DNA of 41,859 nucleotides from Gammaproteobacteria bacterium (GCA_016194635.1 JACQBC010000008.1:1-41859), one strand, 5' to 3'. Shown: positions 16,066 to 25,087, counted from the stretch's first letter. The notes: generated from the letters alone by a model not told the origin. Made by a program: numbers and translations.

Positions 16066-18144
16066 TTAAACCGCGAAGCGTATGCTGAATTGGGTATAAT
16101 CGTCTTCACGCGTCACAATCTGTAAGTGTGCACCCAGTTGTTGCAATTTTTCCTTCACCACGTCCATACCAACACCGTGCCCGGCATCGCGATTGGCCTT
16201 GGTGAAGGTGGAGAACCCAGGTTCGAATATTTTCATAATGACCTGTACATCGCTCAACTCATCCAAATGAGTTTGTGAATACCGCGCCGTTTGTACTAAC
16301 GCGGCACGGATCCTCCTGGGAATCAGCCCGCGGCCGTCATCTCGCAACACAAATTCGTAGTCATAACCGTCACCGTCTTCATTGGCGGATTTAAGCGCCA
16401 CCGAGATATGCCCGGCGGCGGGTTTGGCAAGTTCAATGCGCTCAGTGACGGGTTCAATACCGTGCACCACGGCATTACGCATGAGTTGTACCGCAATTGT
16501 TTTAAGCTTTTCACGGGTTGGGCTGGGCAATTGCTTGATTAACTGCAAATTTGACGACACCTCCACTTCCTTACCGTGGTCACGCGCTATCCGCAGTGCC
16601 AATTTTTTGAGATCCTCCGACAAAGCGGCCGGATTATCTTCCGGAGCTAATACATCGTGGTACGATGCCAGGCGTGAAATTAAATCCCGCACCATGCCGA
16701 TACGATCAAAAAATTCATCCAACGGCAGGGGCAGACTGATCAAATCATCACCCGACAGTTCTTGTTTGTCGCGCAACACCGCCAGCGTAGCCTCAAACTG
16801 TTGCGCTAACTCCTCAAACATCGTAAGCCCCAGGGCCGCGGCATCGCCCTTTAAGGCGTGTATCTGCCGGAAGATCGCCGCGACCATCTGCCGGTAGTCA
16901 TGGCGCGTATTCCCCACACTGCGCAATTGTTCGTTTATTTCCAGCAACCCTTGTTCAGTCTTGTTCAGAAAATAATTCAGTGTTGCCGGTTCAACATCTA
17001 ACAAACCCAGTAATATATTGACCTCCGCCTTAACCTTCTTTTTAGCATCGACCAACGCGGCCTCCAACTCCACTTGTTTGGTAACATCAAACACAGTAAC
17101 CAACAAATGCGAAATTCTGCCGTCGATGACAACACGATTAAACTGTAAGGTCAAGAACCGCTGAACCACACCCCCGTGCGGCCGCGGCACCTGTACCTCA
17201 ACCGCCGTCAATGGATTAAGTTCTTGCACCAGATTTTCTCGCACCCGATCGCCGAACAACAGATTGATATAATCGATGGTTGCGGTATATACGGTGGGTG
17301 CCACCATGGCTTGTAACATGGCACGAAAATCACTGCCGGGAATAATCGGGTTACCCAGAATCGAGGTTAAGGAAGCCGAGTATTGCGAACCAAAGCGAAA
17401 CTCAGCGTCCAATAAAAACAACCCCTCTTTGACCGTGTCGAGAATTTCCGTGGTTTCCTTTTGCGCCATTTCGGCCTTACGGTCGGTTGCACGCAGACGG
17501 CGAATAAATTTAAACAATATGAACATGAAGTTCAGCAACGCCAGCACGATCCCGGTTGTTTGCACGAGACGCAGTCGATCCGCCTTTAATGCAGCGGTCT
17601 GTTCCAGGTCAGTCGTCAAATTGTTCATCAGCTTTAGCAGTGTTAGATTATTCGCCACCGCGTATTGCACGGCCGCATCTAATTGCTGCGGGGTATATTC
17701 CACCCCGCTGTGCAAGGGTAGGAGCAACCCTTTAAAAGGTTCCCAGAGGGCTTTGGCCTGGCGGATAAGCTCATGTCCTGCTGTAGTCGTCACCCTCTCC
17801 AGCATTACCGGCTTACCATCACCACCGGTGACTTGGCCTCCGAGTTCAAAACTGCGCAGGGTCGCGTCAAACAACCCAAAGGTAGTATCCACTTCCTTCA
17901 GACCTGCGTCGATCATTAAACCCTTGCTGGAGGCTTGCTGTAGTCCAAGCAATGCCTTGGTCATACGCTGGCTGAGCATTCGCTGGCGCCCCGCCAGATT
18001 AATTGATACCGCGTCGGCGGCGATTTGAAACGAGATATAAAAATTTAACCCTAACACCGCCAGATCAAATACCAAGAAAAATGCCACCGCGAGCACGATC
18101 TCGCGGTACTTACCCAAATAAGAACTTGTTTTCACGGGATTCAT
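16066..18144 (-). CDS. CheA-like sensor kinase with PilJ/NarX-type input, PAS and HPt domains
   Basis: Membrane histidine kinase with an unusual order of parts. Membrane segments (about 16-38 and 195-214) enclose a periplasmic PilJ-type helical domain (PF13675-like). Just after the first helix is a P-box-like stretch, INLAGRQRMLSQRM (48-61), the region that in NarX contacts nitrate and nitrite. A PAS-like domain follows (about 230-360), then an HPt domain with phosphoacceptor H429 in HALKGDAAALG, then an ATPase domain with the N-box LMRNAVVHGIE, DDGRGL and GHGVGMDVV. The HPt-plus-ATPase architecture is CheA-like, without visible CheW or P2 domains. GAGGTG precedes ATG 18144. It is transcribed from a sigma-54 promoter and followed by receiver and CheX genes. 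Nitrate or nitrite sensing is an inference. Confidence 0.85.
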   Translation of the reverse strand: MNPVKTSSYLGKYREIVLAVAFFLVFDLAVLGLNFYISFQIAADAVSINLAGRQRMLSQRMTKALLGLQQASSKGLMIDAGLKEVDTTFGLFDATLRSFELGGQVTGGDGKPVMLERVTTTAGHELIRQAKALWEPFKGLLLPLHSGVEYTPQQLDAAVQYAVANNLTLLKLMNNLTTDLEQTAALKADRLRLVQTTGIVLALLNFMFILFKFIRRLRATDRKAEMAQKETTEILDTVKEGLFLLDAEFRFGSQYSASLTSILGNPIIPGSDFRAMLQAMVAPTVYTATIDYINLLFGDRVRENLVQELNPLTAVEVQVPRPHGGVVQRFLTLQFNRVVIDGRISHLLVTVFDVTKQVELEAALVDAKKKVKAEVNILLGLLDVEPATLNYFLNKTEQGLLEINEQLRSVGNTRHDYRQMVAAIFRQIHALKGDAAALGLTMFEELAQQFEATLAVLRDKQELSGDDLISLPLPLDEFFDRIGMVRDLISRLASYHDVLAPEDNPAALSEDLKKLALRIARDHGKEVEVSSNLQLIKQLPSPTREKLKTIAVQLMRNAVVHGIEPVTERIELAKPAAGHISVALKSANEDGDGYDYEFVLRDDGRGLIPRRIRAALVQTARYSQTHLDELSDVQVIMKIFEPGFSTFTKANRDAGHGVGMDVVKEKLQQLGAHLQIVTREDDYTQFSIRFAV

Positions 18145-18226
18145 GCATCACCTCAATCCATACTGTCGTTTTGCATGACAATAACATGCGCATATGTAAG
18201 AATTTTTAAACTGTCATGGGTCCATC

Positions 18227-18242
18227 AGCAAGGACTATGCCA
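18227..18242 (-). promoter_or_regulatory. sigma-54 promoter of the sensor kinase operon
   Basis: Minus strand reads TGGCATAGTCCTTGCT, with GG at 18241-18240 and GC at 18229-18228. The 12-base -24/-12 register is correct. The predicted start is near 18216, giving a 5' leader of about 70 bases before ATG 18144. Confidence 0.82.
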
Positions 18243-18357
18243 CGCCAATGTTTTTAGAAGGAAATTGAAAAATTACTGATTATTGGAGACTTACTGCACG
18301 ATGTCAGGAAAACAAAAACATGCCCCTGCCTTAACACGGTGCGTGACATCCTTTGTC

Positions 18358-18374
18358 CGCACCATGATGGTCAA
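18358..18374. promoter_or_regulatory. NtrC-like enhancer site for the sensor kinase operon
   Basis: Reads CGCACCATGATGGTCAA, matching 11 of 14 defined bases of TGCACCANNNTGGTGCA, with the inner GCACCA-N3-TGGT intact. It is centred about 150 bp upstream of the predicted sigma-54 transcription start. Confidence 0.55.
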
Positions 18375-18419
18375 TAAACCTAGAAAAACTCCGAGCTTTA
18401 TCCCACTTGTGATCTGTGA

Positions 18420-18881
18420 TTATTCCTGCGTATCCGTATGGTGCAATTGACGCAACTGCTCCTGCTGTTCGGGGGTTAAGACCGCATGAATATCCGTTCG
18501 CGTCTTGCTACCTAAGGCGGTGAGATCGGCCAAAATACTCGCTTGTTTTTCCTCGAGCTTACGGATTGCCGCGGCATCCAAGGGCTCGGCCTGGTGGAGC
18601 GCGGACAAACTGGCATAGTTATCGTGTATCTTTTCGCGCAGGGCATATAACGGTGTTGAATTGTCATCAATGATGGTGCGGATCTTATCGATTTGTGCTT
18701 GCGATAGATTCAACTGTTGTCCTAGGGCCTCCACGTTTACATTCATGGCCTTGGGCGCGTAACCGTGAGGACAGGTCCTGTCTACCGAGGTTGAATCTTG
18801 TTCCTCTGCCCACAACGGCCGGGCGACCCCCACCGTAAGCACGGCCAGACTTAAAACAGTGGCTAGAGATAAATCGCGCAT
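18420..18881 (-). CDS. Spy/CpxP-like periplasmic protein
   Basis: Small secreted helical protein of the LTxxQ (Spy/CpxP/heavy-metal-resistance) superfamily, whose members act as periplasmic chaperones or stress and metal sensors. Seen: a signal peptide (about 1-25, ending ...RPLWAEE), a region rich in helix formers, and two LTxxQ-type motifs, NLSQAQID and VLTPEQQEQL. One Cys is left in the mature part (CPHGYAP). The start has GGAG eight bases upstream. It stands alone between the sensor operon and sqr; the real client or signal cannot be read from sequence. Confidence 0.78.
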   Translation of the reverse strand: MRDLSLATVLSLAVLTVGVARPLWAEEQDSTSVDRTCPHGYAPKAMNVNVEALGQQLNLSQAQIDKIRTIIDDNSTPLYALREKIHDNYASLSALHQAEPLDAAAIRKLEEKQASILADLTALGSKTRTDIHAVLTPEQQEQLRQLHHTDTQE

Positions 18882-18974
18882 GGTATTTCTCCAGGTTTTA
18901 GTTAATCCAAGTGACGATCGTTAATGCTTTATAACCGGTTGTGGTTGCCTCAGCCGTGCATGGTTCGCATTTTA

Positions 18975-20261
18975 TTACACTGAAGTGCCCATAGACTTGA
19001 GCCGCGCCACTCCCAGTAGCCGCAATACCCATTTCTCAATGATCGGTTCTGAAACACCGCGGCGCATCTTGCGTAAAAAATACTTCTCGAAGGCGATCTT
19101 TGCCCAATGCACCCACTTCCCCTTTTTAAACCACGTGACATTGCGCGGTGGTATCTGCGGTAAAGCAATAAAGGCCGCGCCGTTATCCCCTAAGTCGGCT
19201 AAACAAAAGGCATTCCAGGTGGCGGTGGCGGTAACTTTGGCGCCCCGCAGTTCGTCTTTGATGTTCAGAACGATGGCTGTGACCATCGATTCGATCATAT
19301 AGCCGGTTTTAGGCGCACCGGTCGGCACGGGTGTGGCTTCCACCGGTGGAATAGCGATACAAACACCCGCCGAGAATATATTTTTGTATTTTGGACTACG
19401 TTGGTTGGCATCGACAAGCACAAACCCACGCGGATTACACAGGCCTTCGACTTTGCTAACCACCTCGACGCCTTTAAATCCCGGCAACATCATCGCGTGT
19501 TTGAAGTCAAGACTGTGTTGTTTGAGTAACTCGGCTTTATCATTGAGTTCGTCGATAAACATCTTCCCGGTCTCGACCTTGGTAACCTTGGCATTGGTGA
19601 TCCATTTGATATGCCGATTACGTAACTCATGTTCCAGCAAACCCTTTGAATCACCCACGCCCCCCAGACCCAGGTGCCCAATATAGGGTTCGCTGGTCAC
19701 AAAGGTCATCGGTACTCGATCGCGTACTTTATGCTTGCGTAACTCTGTATCCAGAATCGCCGCGTATTCATAAGCGGGGCCAAAACAACTGGCGAACTGC
19801 ACCGCACCAATGACCACGTGGCCCGGATTTTTAATCAGCTGCTGCACATCCGCATGGGCCTTTTCGGCGTGATCAACGGTACACACCGACTGGGTAAACC
19901 CTTCAGGTCCTGATCCAGGGACTTCTTCAAAGGCTAAACGCGGCCCTGTGGCGATCACCAGGTAGTCATAGCTTATGCCTGTCGCATCATCGAATTGCAA
20001 ACGGTTGTCCGATGGTTGAATAGCGGTAACAGACTTATGGATAAATTTAATGTGATGTTTTTCCAATAACGGTCCAAGCGGCAAGGTAATTCCCTTGCGC
20101 TTGCGCCAACCCACGGCCAACCATGGATTGGACGGCGTGAATTGAAAATAGTCGGTGGCATTCACCACGGTAACACTATGTTGCCGATCTAATGCCGTGC
20201 GTAATTCATAGGCGGCAGGCAGACCCGCGATCCCTGCGCCCAGTATCACAATGTTAGCCAT
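18975..20261 (-). CDS. sqr: sulfide:quinone oxidoreductase
   Basis: Membrane-associated flavoenzyme that oxidises sulfide to sulfur or polysulfide and passes electrons to quinone. Seen: N-terminal FAD-binding GAGIAGLPAAYEL, the DYFQFTPSNPW segment, and the three catalytic cysteines C127 (SVCTVDHAE), C159 (ASCFGPAYEY) and C353 (WNAFCLADLGD). These correspond to C128, C160 and C356 of the Acidithiobacillus ferrooxidans enzyme, to which the whole protein looks closely similar as far as I can recall it. The amphipathic C-terminal part (WVHWAKIAFEKYFLRKMRRG) should sit in the membrane. 428 residues is normal. It is divergent from a periplasmic DsrE-family gene, which points to a sulfur-oxidising role. 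Confidence 0.93.
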   Translation of the reverse strand: MANIVILGAGIAGLPAAYELRTALDRQHSVTVVNATDYFQFTPSNPWLAVGWRKRKGITLPLGPLLEKHHIKFIHKSVTAIQPSDNRLQFDDATGISYDYLVIATGPRLAFEEVPGSGPEGFTQSVCTVDHAEKAHADVQQLIKNPGHVVIGAVQFASCFGPAYEYAAILDTELRKHKVRDRVPMTFVTSEPYIGHLGLGGVGDSKGLLEHELRNRHIKWITNAKVTKVETGKMFIDELNDKAELLKQHSLDFKHAMMLPGFKGVEVVSKVEGLCNPRGFVLVDANQRSPKYKNIFSAGVCIAIPPVEATPVPTGAPKTGYMIESMVTAIVLNIKDELRGAKVTATATWNAFCLADLGDNGAAFIALPQIPPRNVTWFKKGKWVHWAKIAFEKYFLRKMRRGVSEPIIEKWVLRLLGVARLKSMGTSV

Positions 20262-20530
20262 GTTATTACTCCTGATAGTAAGTAAGGCTACATCTTATGC
20301 CAAAGTCCAGCAGATTTCCTGTGGCATTCATACCGTTAATTTTTAATTTACCCTTAAGGGCAGGCTTAAAACCTCGACGGGTCAACGTCCACTGGGGCTG
20401 GGTGCGTTGATATTATTTGGGTTTTTCATCCCCACCCCATGTCGAACCCCCTAAGAATAGTATAAAGTCTATGGCTATTTAGCCTGACCCTGTTAATCCA
20501 TCACTGCGACTACGCAAGGAGTTAACCCAC

Positions 20531-21070
20531 ATGCAACGAAACACGCACCTACCTCTCACCTTGATCATCGCCGGCAGCATGCTATGGGCACTTGGCCTAG
20601 GCATAGGCCATGCCGCTGAATTAGACCCCTACGGCACGGCCAAGGTCGACATGCATAAATATCCAGGAATTAATCGGGTATACGATGTTAATTATGATGA
20701 CCCAAAAAAATTAACTGCCCTGGTGAGTTTTATTAAAAATGTCAATGCGGTGGTGCCTGGCAAGGCGGTGGTGGTGTTTCATGGCGCCGAGATCCGTGGC
20801 TTGGCCAAAGAAAATTATGAGAAATACCAGGGTGTGGTCGACCAATTAGCCGAATTATCCAAAGAAGGGGTGGATTTTCGGATGTGCAATAACGCTATGC
20901 ACGCCGCCGGTTTTGAGCCCTCCGACATCCATGGATTTGTAACAATAGTACCGGCCGGTTTCGCAGAATTGATCTCCTTGCAGAGCCAAGGTTATCAACT
21001 CATTTATGCCTTACCTACCCAGGTGAAGGACAGCCGCTATCTAGACCATCCCAAACCCGCCGGTAAATAA
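20531..21070 (+). CDS. periplasmic DsrE-family protein
   Basis: 179-residue protein with a signal peptide (about 1-28, ending GHAAE) followed by a DsrE/DsrF-like domain. Seen: VVFHGAEIRGLAKENYEKY, the conserved single Cys in DFRMCNNAMHAAGF, and the hydrophobic C-terminal strand VPAGFAELISLQSQGYQLIY. Family members bind or move sulfane sulfur on this Cys; the exported form probably works in the periplasm. AAGGAG lies nine bases before the ATG. It is divergent from sqr across 269 bp that contain a possible -10 (TATAAA at 20461) but no convincing -35. The pairing suggests it handles sulfur or polysulfide produced by SQR; this is an inference. Confidence 0.85.
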   Translation: MQRNTHLPLTLIIAGSMLWALGLGIGHAAELDPYGTAKVDMHKYPGINRVYDVNYDDPKKLTALVSFIKNVNAVVPGKAVVVFHGAEIRGLAKENYEKYQGVVDQLAELSKEGVDFRMCNNAMHAAGFEPSDIHGFVTIVPAGFAELISLQSQGYQLIYALPTQVKDSRYLDHPKPAGK

Positions 21071-21081
21071 GAGCCCAAAAC

Positions 21082-21114
21082 CTAGCGATGGTTAGCCCTG
21101 CTAATCATCGCTAG
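21082..21114. terminator. hairpin between convergent dsrE-like and citrate synthase genes
   Basis: Inverted repeat with arms CTAGCGATGGTTAGC (21082-21096) and GCTAATCATCGCTAG (21100-21114), a 15-bp stem with one non-Watson-Crick position and a 3-base loop. On the minus strand it is followed by GTTTTGG, a short T run, so it best fits termination of the citrate synthase transcript; it could serve both directions. Confidence 0.6.
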
Positions 21115-21137
21115 CCCTTACCCTAGAATAGCCAGGA

Positions 21138-22298
21138 TTAATTGCCGCGTATTTCGATGGGAACGTAGTCGCGCGGCGGCTCGCCGGTGTAGACCTGGGT
21201 AGGGCGGAAGATCCGGTTATCCGCCATTTGCTCACACCAATGGGCTAGCCAACCGGTGGAACGCGCGATGGCGAAGATGGCGGTAAATTGATCCGCTGGA
21301 ATGCCCATCTCGTGGTACAAGATTCCCGAATAAAAATCGACATTGGCGTAGACCCCCTTGTGGGCGAGGCGATCTTCGCAGGCCTTCTCAACCGCGCGCG
21401 CGATTTCAAATAACGGATTTACATCCCTGCCGCGCGCTTGCATATATTGGTTGACCAGTTTTTCCAAGATCAAGGCACGCGGATCCTTGGTCTTATACTC
21501 GCGGTGCCCCATGCCCCAGATTTTATCCTTCTTAGCGAGTTTCTTATCAACGTAGGCCGCAGCGTTGGCGGGAGAGCCGATTTCCTTGAGCATCTCCAAG
21601 ACTTTTTCATTCGCGCCCCCGTGCAGCGGACCGGAGAGGGTTCCGATCGCCGCGGCGATCACACTGTAGGGACTGGGCAGGGTTGACCCCGTTACTAACA
21701 CCGAGAAGGTCGAGGCATTGATGGTATGTTCTGCGTGTAAGATGAAGCACACGTCCATAATCCGTGCAATCAAGGGGTCGGGTTCGGTGCCGGTAAACAT
21801 GTAGAGAAAATTCTGCGCGTAATTGAGATCCGCGCGCGGCTCAACAGGTTCGTAACCGTGCCGGATATGCTGCCACATCGCGACAATCGTACCCATCCGG
21901 GCAATGATCTTCACAGTCATATCATGGATATAATCCAAGTTTTCGGCATTTTTTTGGGTTAAATGCTGCTGTACGGGATAAAACATTCCTAAACTTGCGA
22001 CCGCGGTTTGCAACATATCCATGGGGTGCCCCGAAGGCGGAAAGGTCTTCATCAAATCGCGGATATGGTATTGGGTACGCCGGTTACGCCGCAGCCGGCG
22101 GTCAAATTCCTCCAGTTCAGCGCTTAACGGCAATTTTCCATCCAGCAGCAGCAAGGTGGTTTCTTCAAAGGTACTCTTTTCGGCCAATTGTTCGATGGGA
22201 TAGCCGCGGTAGGACAGCAGGCCCTTCTCGCCATTGATGTCAGAGATATTGGATTTAGTGGCCGGAACCCCCGCCAAGCCTGGAAGATACTCACTCAT
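21138..22298 (-). CDS. citrate synthase (short bacterial type, possibly 2-methylcitrate synthase)
   Basis: Condenses acetyl-CoA (or propionyl-CoA) with oxaloacetate at the entry of the TCA or methylcitrate cycle. Seen: active-site motifs LHAEHTINAST, GPLHGGANEKV (H226), GMGHREYKTKDPR (H265) and the catalytic Asp in NVDFYSG (D321). The length of 386 residues and the opening YLPGLAGVPATKSNISDINGEKGLLSYRGYPIEQL place it in the short dimeric type rather than the long E. coli GltA type. No prpB, prpD or acnD gene is nearby, so citrate synthase is the more likely role. Monocistronic, with a hairpin after the stop. Confidence 0.9.
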   Translation of the reverse strand: MSEYLPGLAGVPATKSNISDINGEKGLLSYRGYPIEQLAEKSTFEETTLLLLDGKLPLSAELEEFDRRLRRNRRTQYHIRDLMKTFPPSGHPMDMLQTAVASLGMFYPVQQHLTQKNAENLDYIHDMTVKIIARMGTIVAMWQHIRHGYEPVEPRADLNYAQNFLYMFTGTEPDPLIARIMDVCFILHAEHTINASTFSVLVTGSTLPSPYSVIAAAIGTLSGPLHGGANEKVLEMLKEIGSPANAAAYVDKKLAKKDKIWGMGHREYKTKDPRALILEKLVNQYMQARGRDVNPLFEIARAVEKACEDRLAHKGVYANVDFYSGILYHEMGIPADQFTAIFAIARSTGWLAHWCEQMADNRIFRPTQVYTGEPPRDYVPIEIRGN

Positions 22299-22398
22299 GC
22301 TCGACCCCCGCGTTGATGCTAGTGGTGCTGGTTACCATGTCGGACAACATAGTACATGACTTAAATGTAATTTAAAGGTTAATTAGTTTTACAAGCAT

Positions 22399-22422
22399 AG
22401 CAAACCCCTCGCAGGGCTTGCT
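22399..22422 (-). terminator. hairpin downstream of erpA
   Basis: On the minus strand, AGCAAGCCC (22422-22414) can pair with GGGTTTGCT (22407-22399) around a short loop, 9 bp with one G-U pair. It lies 23 bases after the erpA stop. No T tract follows, so it may be a weak or Rho-assisted end rather than an intrinsic terminator. Confidence 0.4.
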
Positions 22423-22444
22423 TACCATGACTACAATATTGGAA

Positions 22445-22789
22445 TTAAACCGAGAAGGACGAGCCGCAACCGCAGGTGGTCGAGGCATTGGGATTACGAA
22501 TTACAAATTGCGCACCCGAGAGGTCTTCTTTGTAGTCGATCTCAGCACCCATCAAGTATTGGAAACTCATCGGATCAACCACCAAGGTCACACCGGCATT
22601 TTCGATGAGGGTATCACCTTCTTGGTTTGTCTCATCGAAAGTGAACCCGTATTGGAATCCCGAACAGCCCCCGCCGGTGATAAACACACGTAACTTGAGA
22701 TTGTCATTACCTTCTTCGACGATCAGCTGCCGGACCTTCTTGGCGGCATTATCGGTAAAAATCAGTGGGCTTGCACTCATATCCGTCAT
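22445..22789 (-). CDS. erpA: iron-sulfur cluster insertion protein ErpA
   Basis: A-type carrier that delivers Fe-S clusters to target enzymes. Seen: the three conserved cysteines, one in [11 protein letters not shown] and two in the terminal CGCGSSF, plus the [15 protein letters not shown] segment typical of ErpA. From ATG 22789 the protein has 114 residues; GGAG lies eight bases before this ATG, so the longer frame from 22813 is unlikely. Last gene of argC / DUF6776 / bactofilin / erpA, a layout common in gammaproteobacteria. The many Fe-S enzymes encoded here (NirB, NirD, NasA, the radical SAM protein) are the kind of client it serves. Confidence 0.93.
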   Translation of the reverse strand: MTDMSASPLIFTDNAAKKVRQLIVEEGNDNLKLRVFITGGGCSGFQYGFTFDETNQEGDTLIENAGVTLVVDPMSFQYLMGAEIDYKEDLSGAQFVIRNPNASTTCGCGSSFSV

Positions 22790-22867
22790 AGGGTTACTCC
22801 AGGCCTTGGGCATTACAATTAACCTAACATGCGTACTTGACTATTATGGGAATCCCAAGCGATTTAA

Positions 22868-23299
22868 TCAAGAATGACTTTCGTTGGGTTCCATCACGGT
22901 ACTGGGTGCTAGCGCCCGGTTCGGCTGGGGGCTGGCACGGTGCACCAGGTTACCATTGACCTCGGCGCCCATGGCCATCTCAATGAGGCTGTAATAGACA
23001 TTACCGTGGACCCGTGCCTCGGCGGCCAACTCGACATGGGACAGGGCATGGACATCGCCCACCACCGTACCGTTGATCACCACATTGGGTACATTGACCT
23101 CTCCTTCGATCCGGCCCTTGTTACTGAGGGTAAGCACCGACTCTCCCCCTTCATTAGCAAGCACATTACCTTTGATTTTCCCATCTACGTGTAAGCCACC
23201 GTTGAAGACCACATCACCTCGAATCTCGGTATTTTGGCCAATCAGGGAATCAATGTGCGCCGTGTGACGGGGTTTTTTGTTTTTCATCATAGTGAACAT
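22868..23299 (-). CDS. bactofilin family cytoskeletal protein
   Basis: Polymer-forming beta-helix protein (bactofilin/CcmA family), found at the inner face of the cell membrane and involved in cell shape or polar organisation. Seen: a short basic N-terminal tail (KNKKPRHTAHIDSLIG), then a run of short repeating beta-strand units (GDVVFNGGLHVDGKIKG, GRIEGEVNVPNVVINGTV, ARVHGNVYYSLIEMAMG) and a disordered C-terminal tail. AGGAG is best spaced to the second of two tandem ATGs (23302 and 23299). It lies between the DUF6776 gene and erpA on the same strand. Confidence 0.9.
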   Translation of the reverse strand: MFTMMKNKKPRHTAHIDSLIGQNTEIRGDVVFNGGLHVDGKIKGNVLANEGGESVLTLSNKGRIEGEVNVPNVVINGTVVGDVHALSHVELAAEARVHGNVYYSLIEMAMGAEVNGNLVHRASPQPNRALAPSTVMEPNESHS

Positions 23300-23313
23300 C
23301 ATTTACTCCTTAA

Positions 23314-24021
23314 TTATCCTGGCCAATCGTAGGTTTTTTCTATTGTCCCTTCTTCGGGACCGCGCCCGGCCGGTAACACCGACACGATCACACGTTTGGG
23401 TTTAAAACCCGGGGGCAGTTGTAGATCCCCTTCCATATTCTGAAAATACTTGAAGCGGTACTCCAATTCTTTGATGTGTTTCTCGGTCACCTCGGCCAAG
23501 GGTAAAACTTTGGGTTGTTGGCTGAACAACCCTTCGATACTCAGACGGATGACTCCGCGGGCATGATGCTCATTCTGGAACACCTGGGTCAGAATGACCT
23601 TGTAGCGAAACCCACGGGGGCTACCGTTGGGTTCGACCTTAAAGGTTTGTAAATACAAACCCTGGGCGGCGTCACGGGGAGAAATAATACCACGGTAAAA
23701 GGCCACCTCTTCCTTTAATTCCAAAATTTCCGACTGTAAAACTTTGAGGCTTGTATCAAGATCATCATAGGCCTTACGTTCGATTTGCTGCGCGCGCTCC
23801 AAGCCGGCTTTTTCTTTACGCAAATCGGCGATCTGATCCTCCAACTCATCAATTTGTTTTAATAATACATTACGTTCGTCGCGTGCCTCCAGCCCATCAA
23901 ACCCGGCACTATAACGCCCGTATTCAAATAACGCCCAGCCCGCCAGGCAAAGTGTAATTAGACTCAGGACCAATAGCAGTCGGGTTTTCCACGGAGTATG
24001 CGCTTTAACGATCAGTGCCAT
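23314..24021 (-). CDS. DUF6776 family membrane-anchored coiled-coil protein
   Basis: One N-terminal membrane segment (about 13-34) is followed by a long coiled coil (about 44-112, rich in E, K, L and R heptads such as LKQIDELEDQIADLRKEK) and a C-terminal beta-rich domain (about 120-235). This matches the uncharacterised DUF6776 family, which sits between argC and bactofilin genes in many gammaproteobacteria. Topology predicts the bulk of the protein in the periplasm. The biochemical role is not known; the steady link with bactofilin hints at envelope organisation. Two bp separate it from the argC stop, and 14 bp from the bactofilin start. Confidence 0.8.
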   Translation of the reverse strand: MALIVKAHTPWKTRLLLVLSLITLCLAGWALFEYGRYSAGFDGLEARDERNVLLKQIDELEDQIADLRKEKAGLERAQQIERKAYDDLDTSLKVLQSEILELKEEVAFYRGIISPRDAAQGLYLQTFKVEPNGSPRGFRYKVILTQVFQNEHHARGVIRLSIEGLFSQQPKVLPLAEVTEKHIKELEYRFKYFQNMEGDLQLPPGFKPKRVIVSVLPAGRGPEEGTIEKTYDWPG

Positions 24022-24023
24022 GC

Positions 24024-25055
24024 TTAGGGGATCATCCCGATCGCTTCCAGCCCGAGGGATTCCTGTAGACCGAACATAATGTTCATGTTCTGCAGCGCCT
24101 GCCCCGCCGCGCCTTTGACCAAGTTGTCGATCACCGACAACACCACCACGGTTTTACCGGTGGGCGGGATGTGTACAGCGATACGGCATTGATTAGCACC
24201 ACGCACACTGCGCGTTTCCGGGAGCGAACCGGGCGGCATCACGTCCACAAAAGGCTCGTCACGGTAATGATCTTCATACATACGCTGTATATCAACCTGT
24301 GTATCCCTCAGGGGCGCGTAAAGGGTCGCATGGATACCCCGGATCATGGGGACGAGATGGGGTATAAAGGTTAATCCTACCGTCTCCCCGGCCGCCTGAC
24401 TTAGCCCCTGGCGGATCTCCGGCCAATGGCGATGACCCCGTACACCGTAGGCCTTAAAATTCTCACTGGCCTCGCACAACAAAGTATGCAGCTCGACCTT
24501 ACGGCCGGCACCGCTAACACCGGATTTGGCATCTGCGATCAAATGCTGGTTATCCACCAGCCCTTGTGCGATAAGTGGCAAGAACCCCAATAATACGGCT
24601 GTGGGATAACAACCAGGATTCGCGACGACCTGGGCGGTTTGAATGGCGGCACGATTGACTTCGGGCAAGCCATACACCGCCTTAGCAAGAATATCGACGC
24701 AGGCATGGGGCTCGCCGTACCATTGCTGCCATTCCTCGGGATCGCGTAGACGAAAATCGGCGGCTAAATCGATGATTTTCACCCCCGTGCTGACCAGGCT
24801 AGGCACCATTTTCATGGCCGTACCGTTGGGCGTGGCGAAAAATACCAAATCACAGGCGGTAAGGGCCTCGGGTGAGGGTTCAGTAAACCGTAGATCGATC
24901 CGCCCACGCAAGTTGGGAAATAGCTCAGCGACCTTGATCCCCGCCTCTGAACGCGAGGTAATTACCCGCAAGTTCACCTGCGGATGTCCTGCCAGCAAGC
25001 GTAATAATTCCACCCCGGTATACCCGGTACCCCCGACTATTCCAACATTTATCAC
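24024..25055 (-). CDS. argC: N-acetyl-gamma-glutamyl-phosphate reductase
   Basis: Third enzyme of arginine synthesis; reduces N-acetylglutamyl phosphate to the semialdehyde with NADPH. Seen: N-terminal [17 protein letters not shown] nucleotide-binding motif, the catalytic Cys in [25 protein letters not shown], and HRHWPEI with the conserved His. 343 residues is standard for the type found in this group. The start is GTG 25055, which gives the family N-terminus MINVGIVGG. First gene of the argC-DUF6776-bactofilin-erpA set. Confidence 0.95.
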   Translation of the reverse strand: MINVGIVGGTGYTGVELLRLLAGHPQVNLRVITSRSEAGIKVAELFPNLRGRIDLRFTEPSPEALTACDLVFFATPNGTAMKMVPSLVSTGVKIIDLAADFRLRDPEEWQQWYGEPHACVDILAKAVYGLPEVNRAAIQTAQVVANPGCYPTAVLLGFLPLIAQGLVDNQHLIADAKSGVSGAGRKVELHTLLCEASENFKAYGVRGHRHWPEIRQGLSQAAGETVGLTFIPHLVPMIRGIHATLYAPLRDTQVDIQRMYEDHYRDEPFVDVMPPGSLPETRSVRGANQCRIAVHIPPTGKTVVVLSVIDNLVKGAAGQALQNMNIMFGLQESLGLEAIGMIP

Positions 25056-25087
25056 TCTACCGACTTCCTCTCCGACGATTGTGAAGG

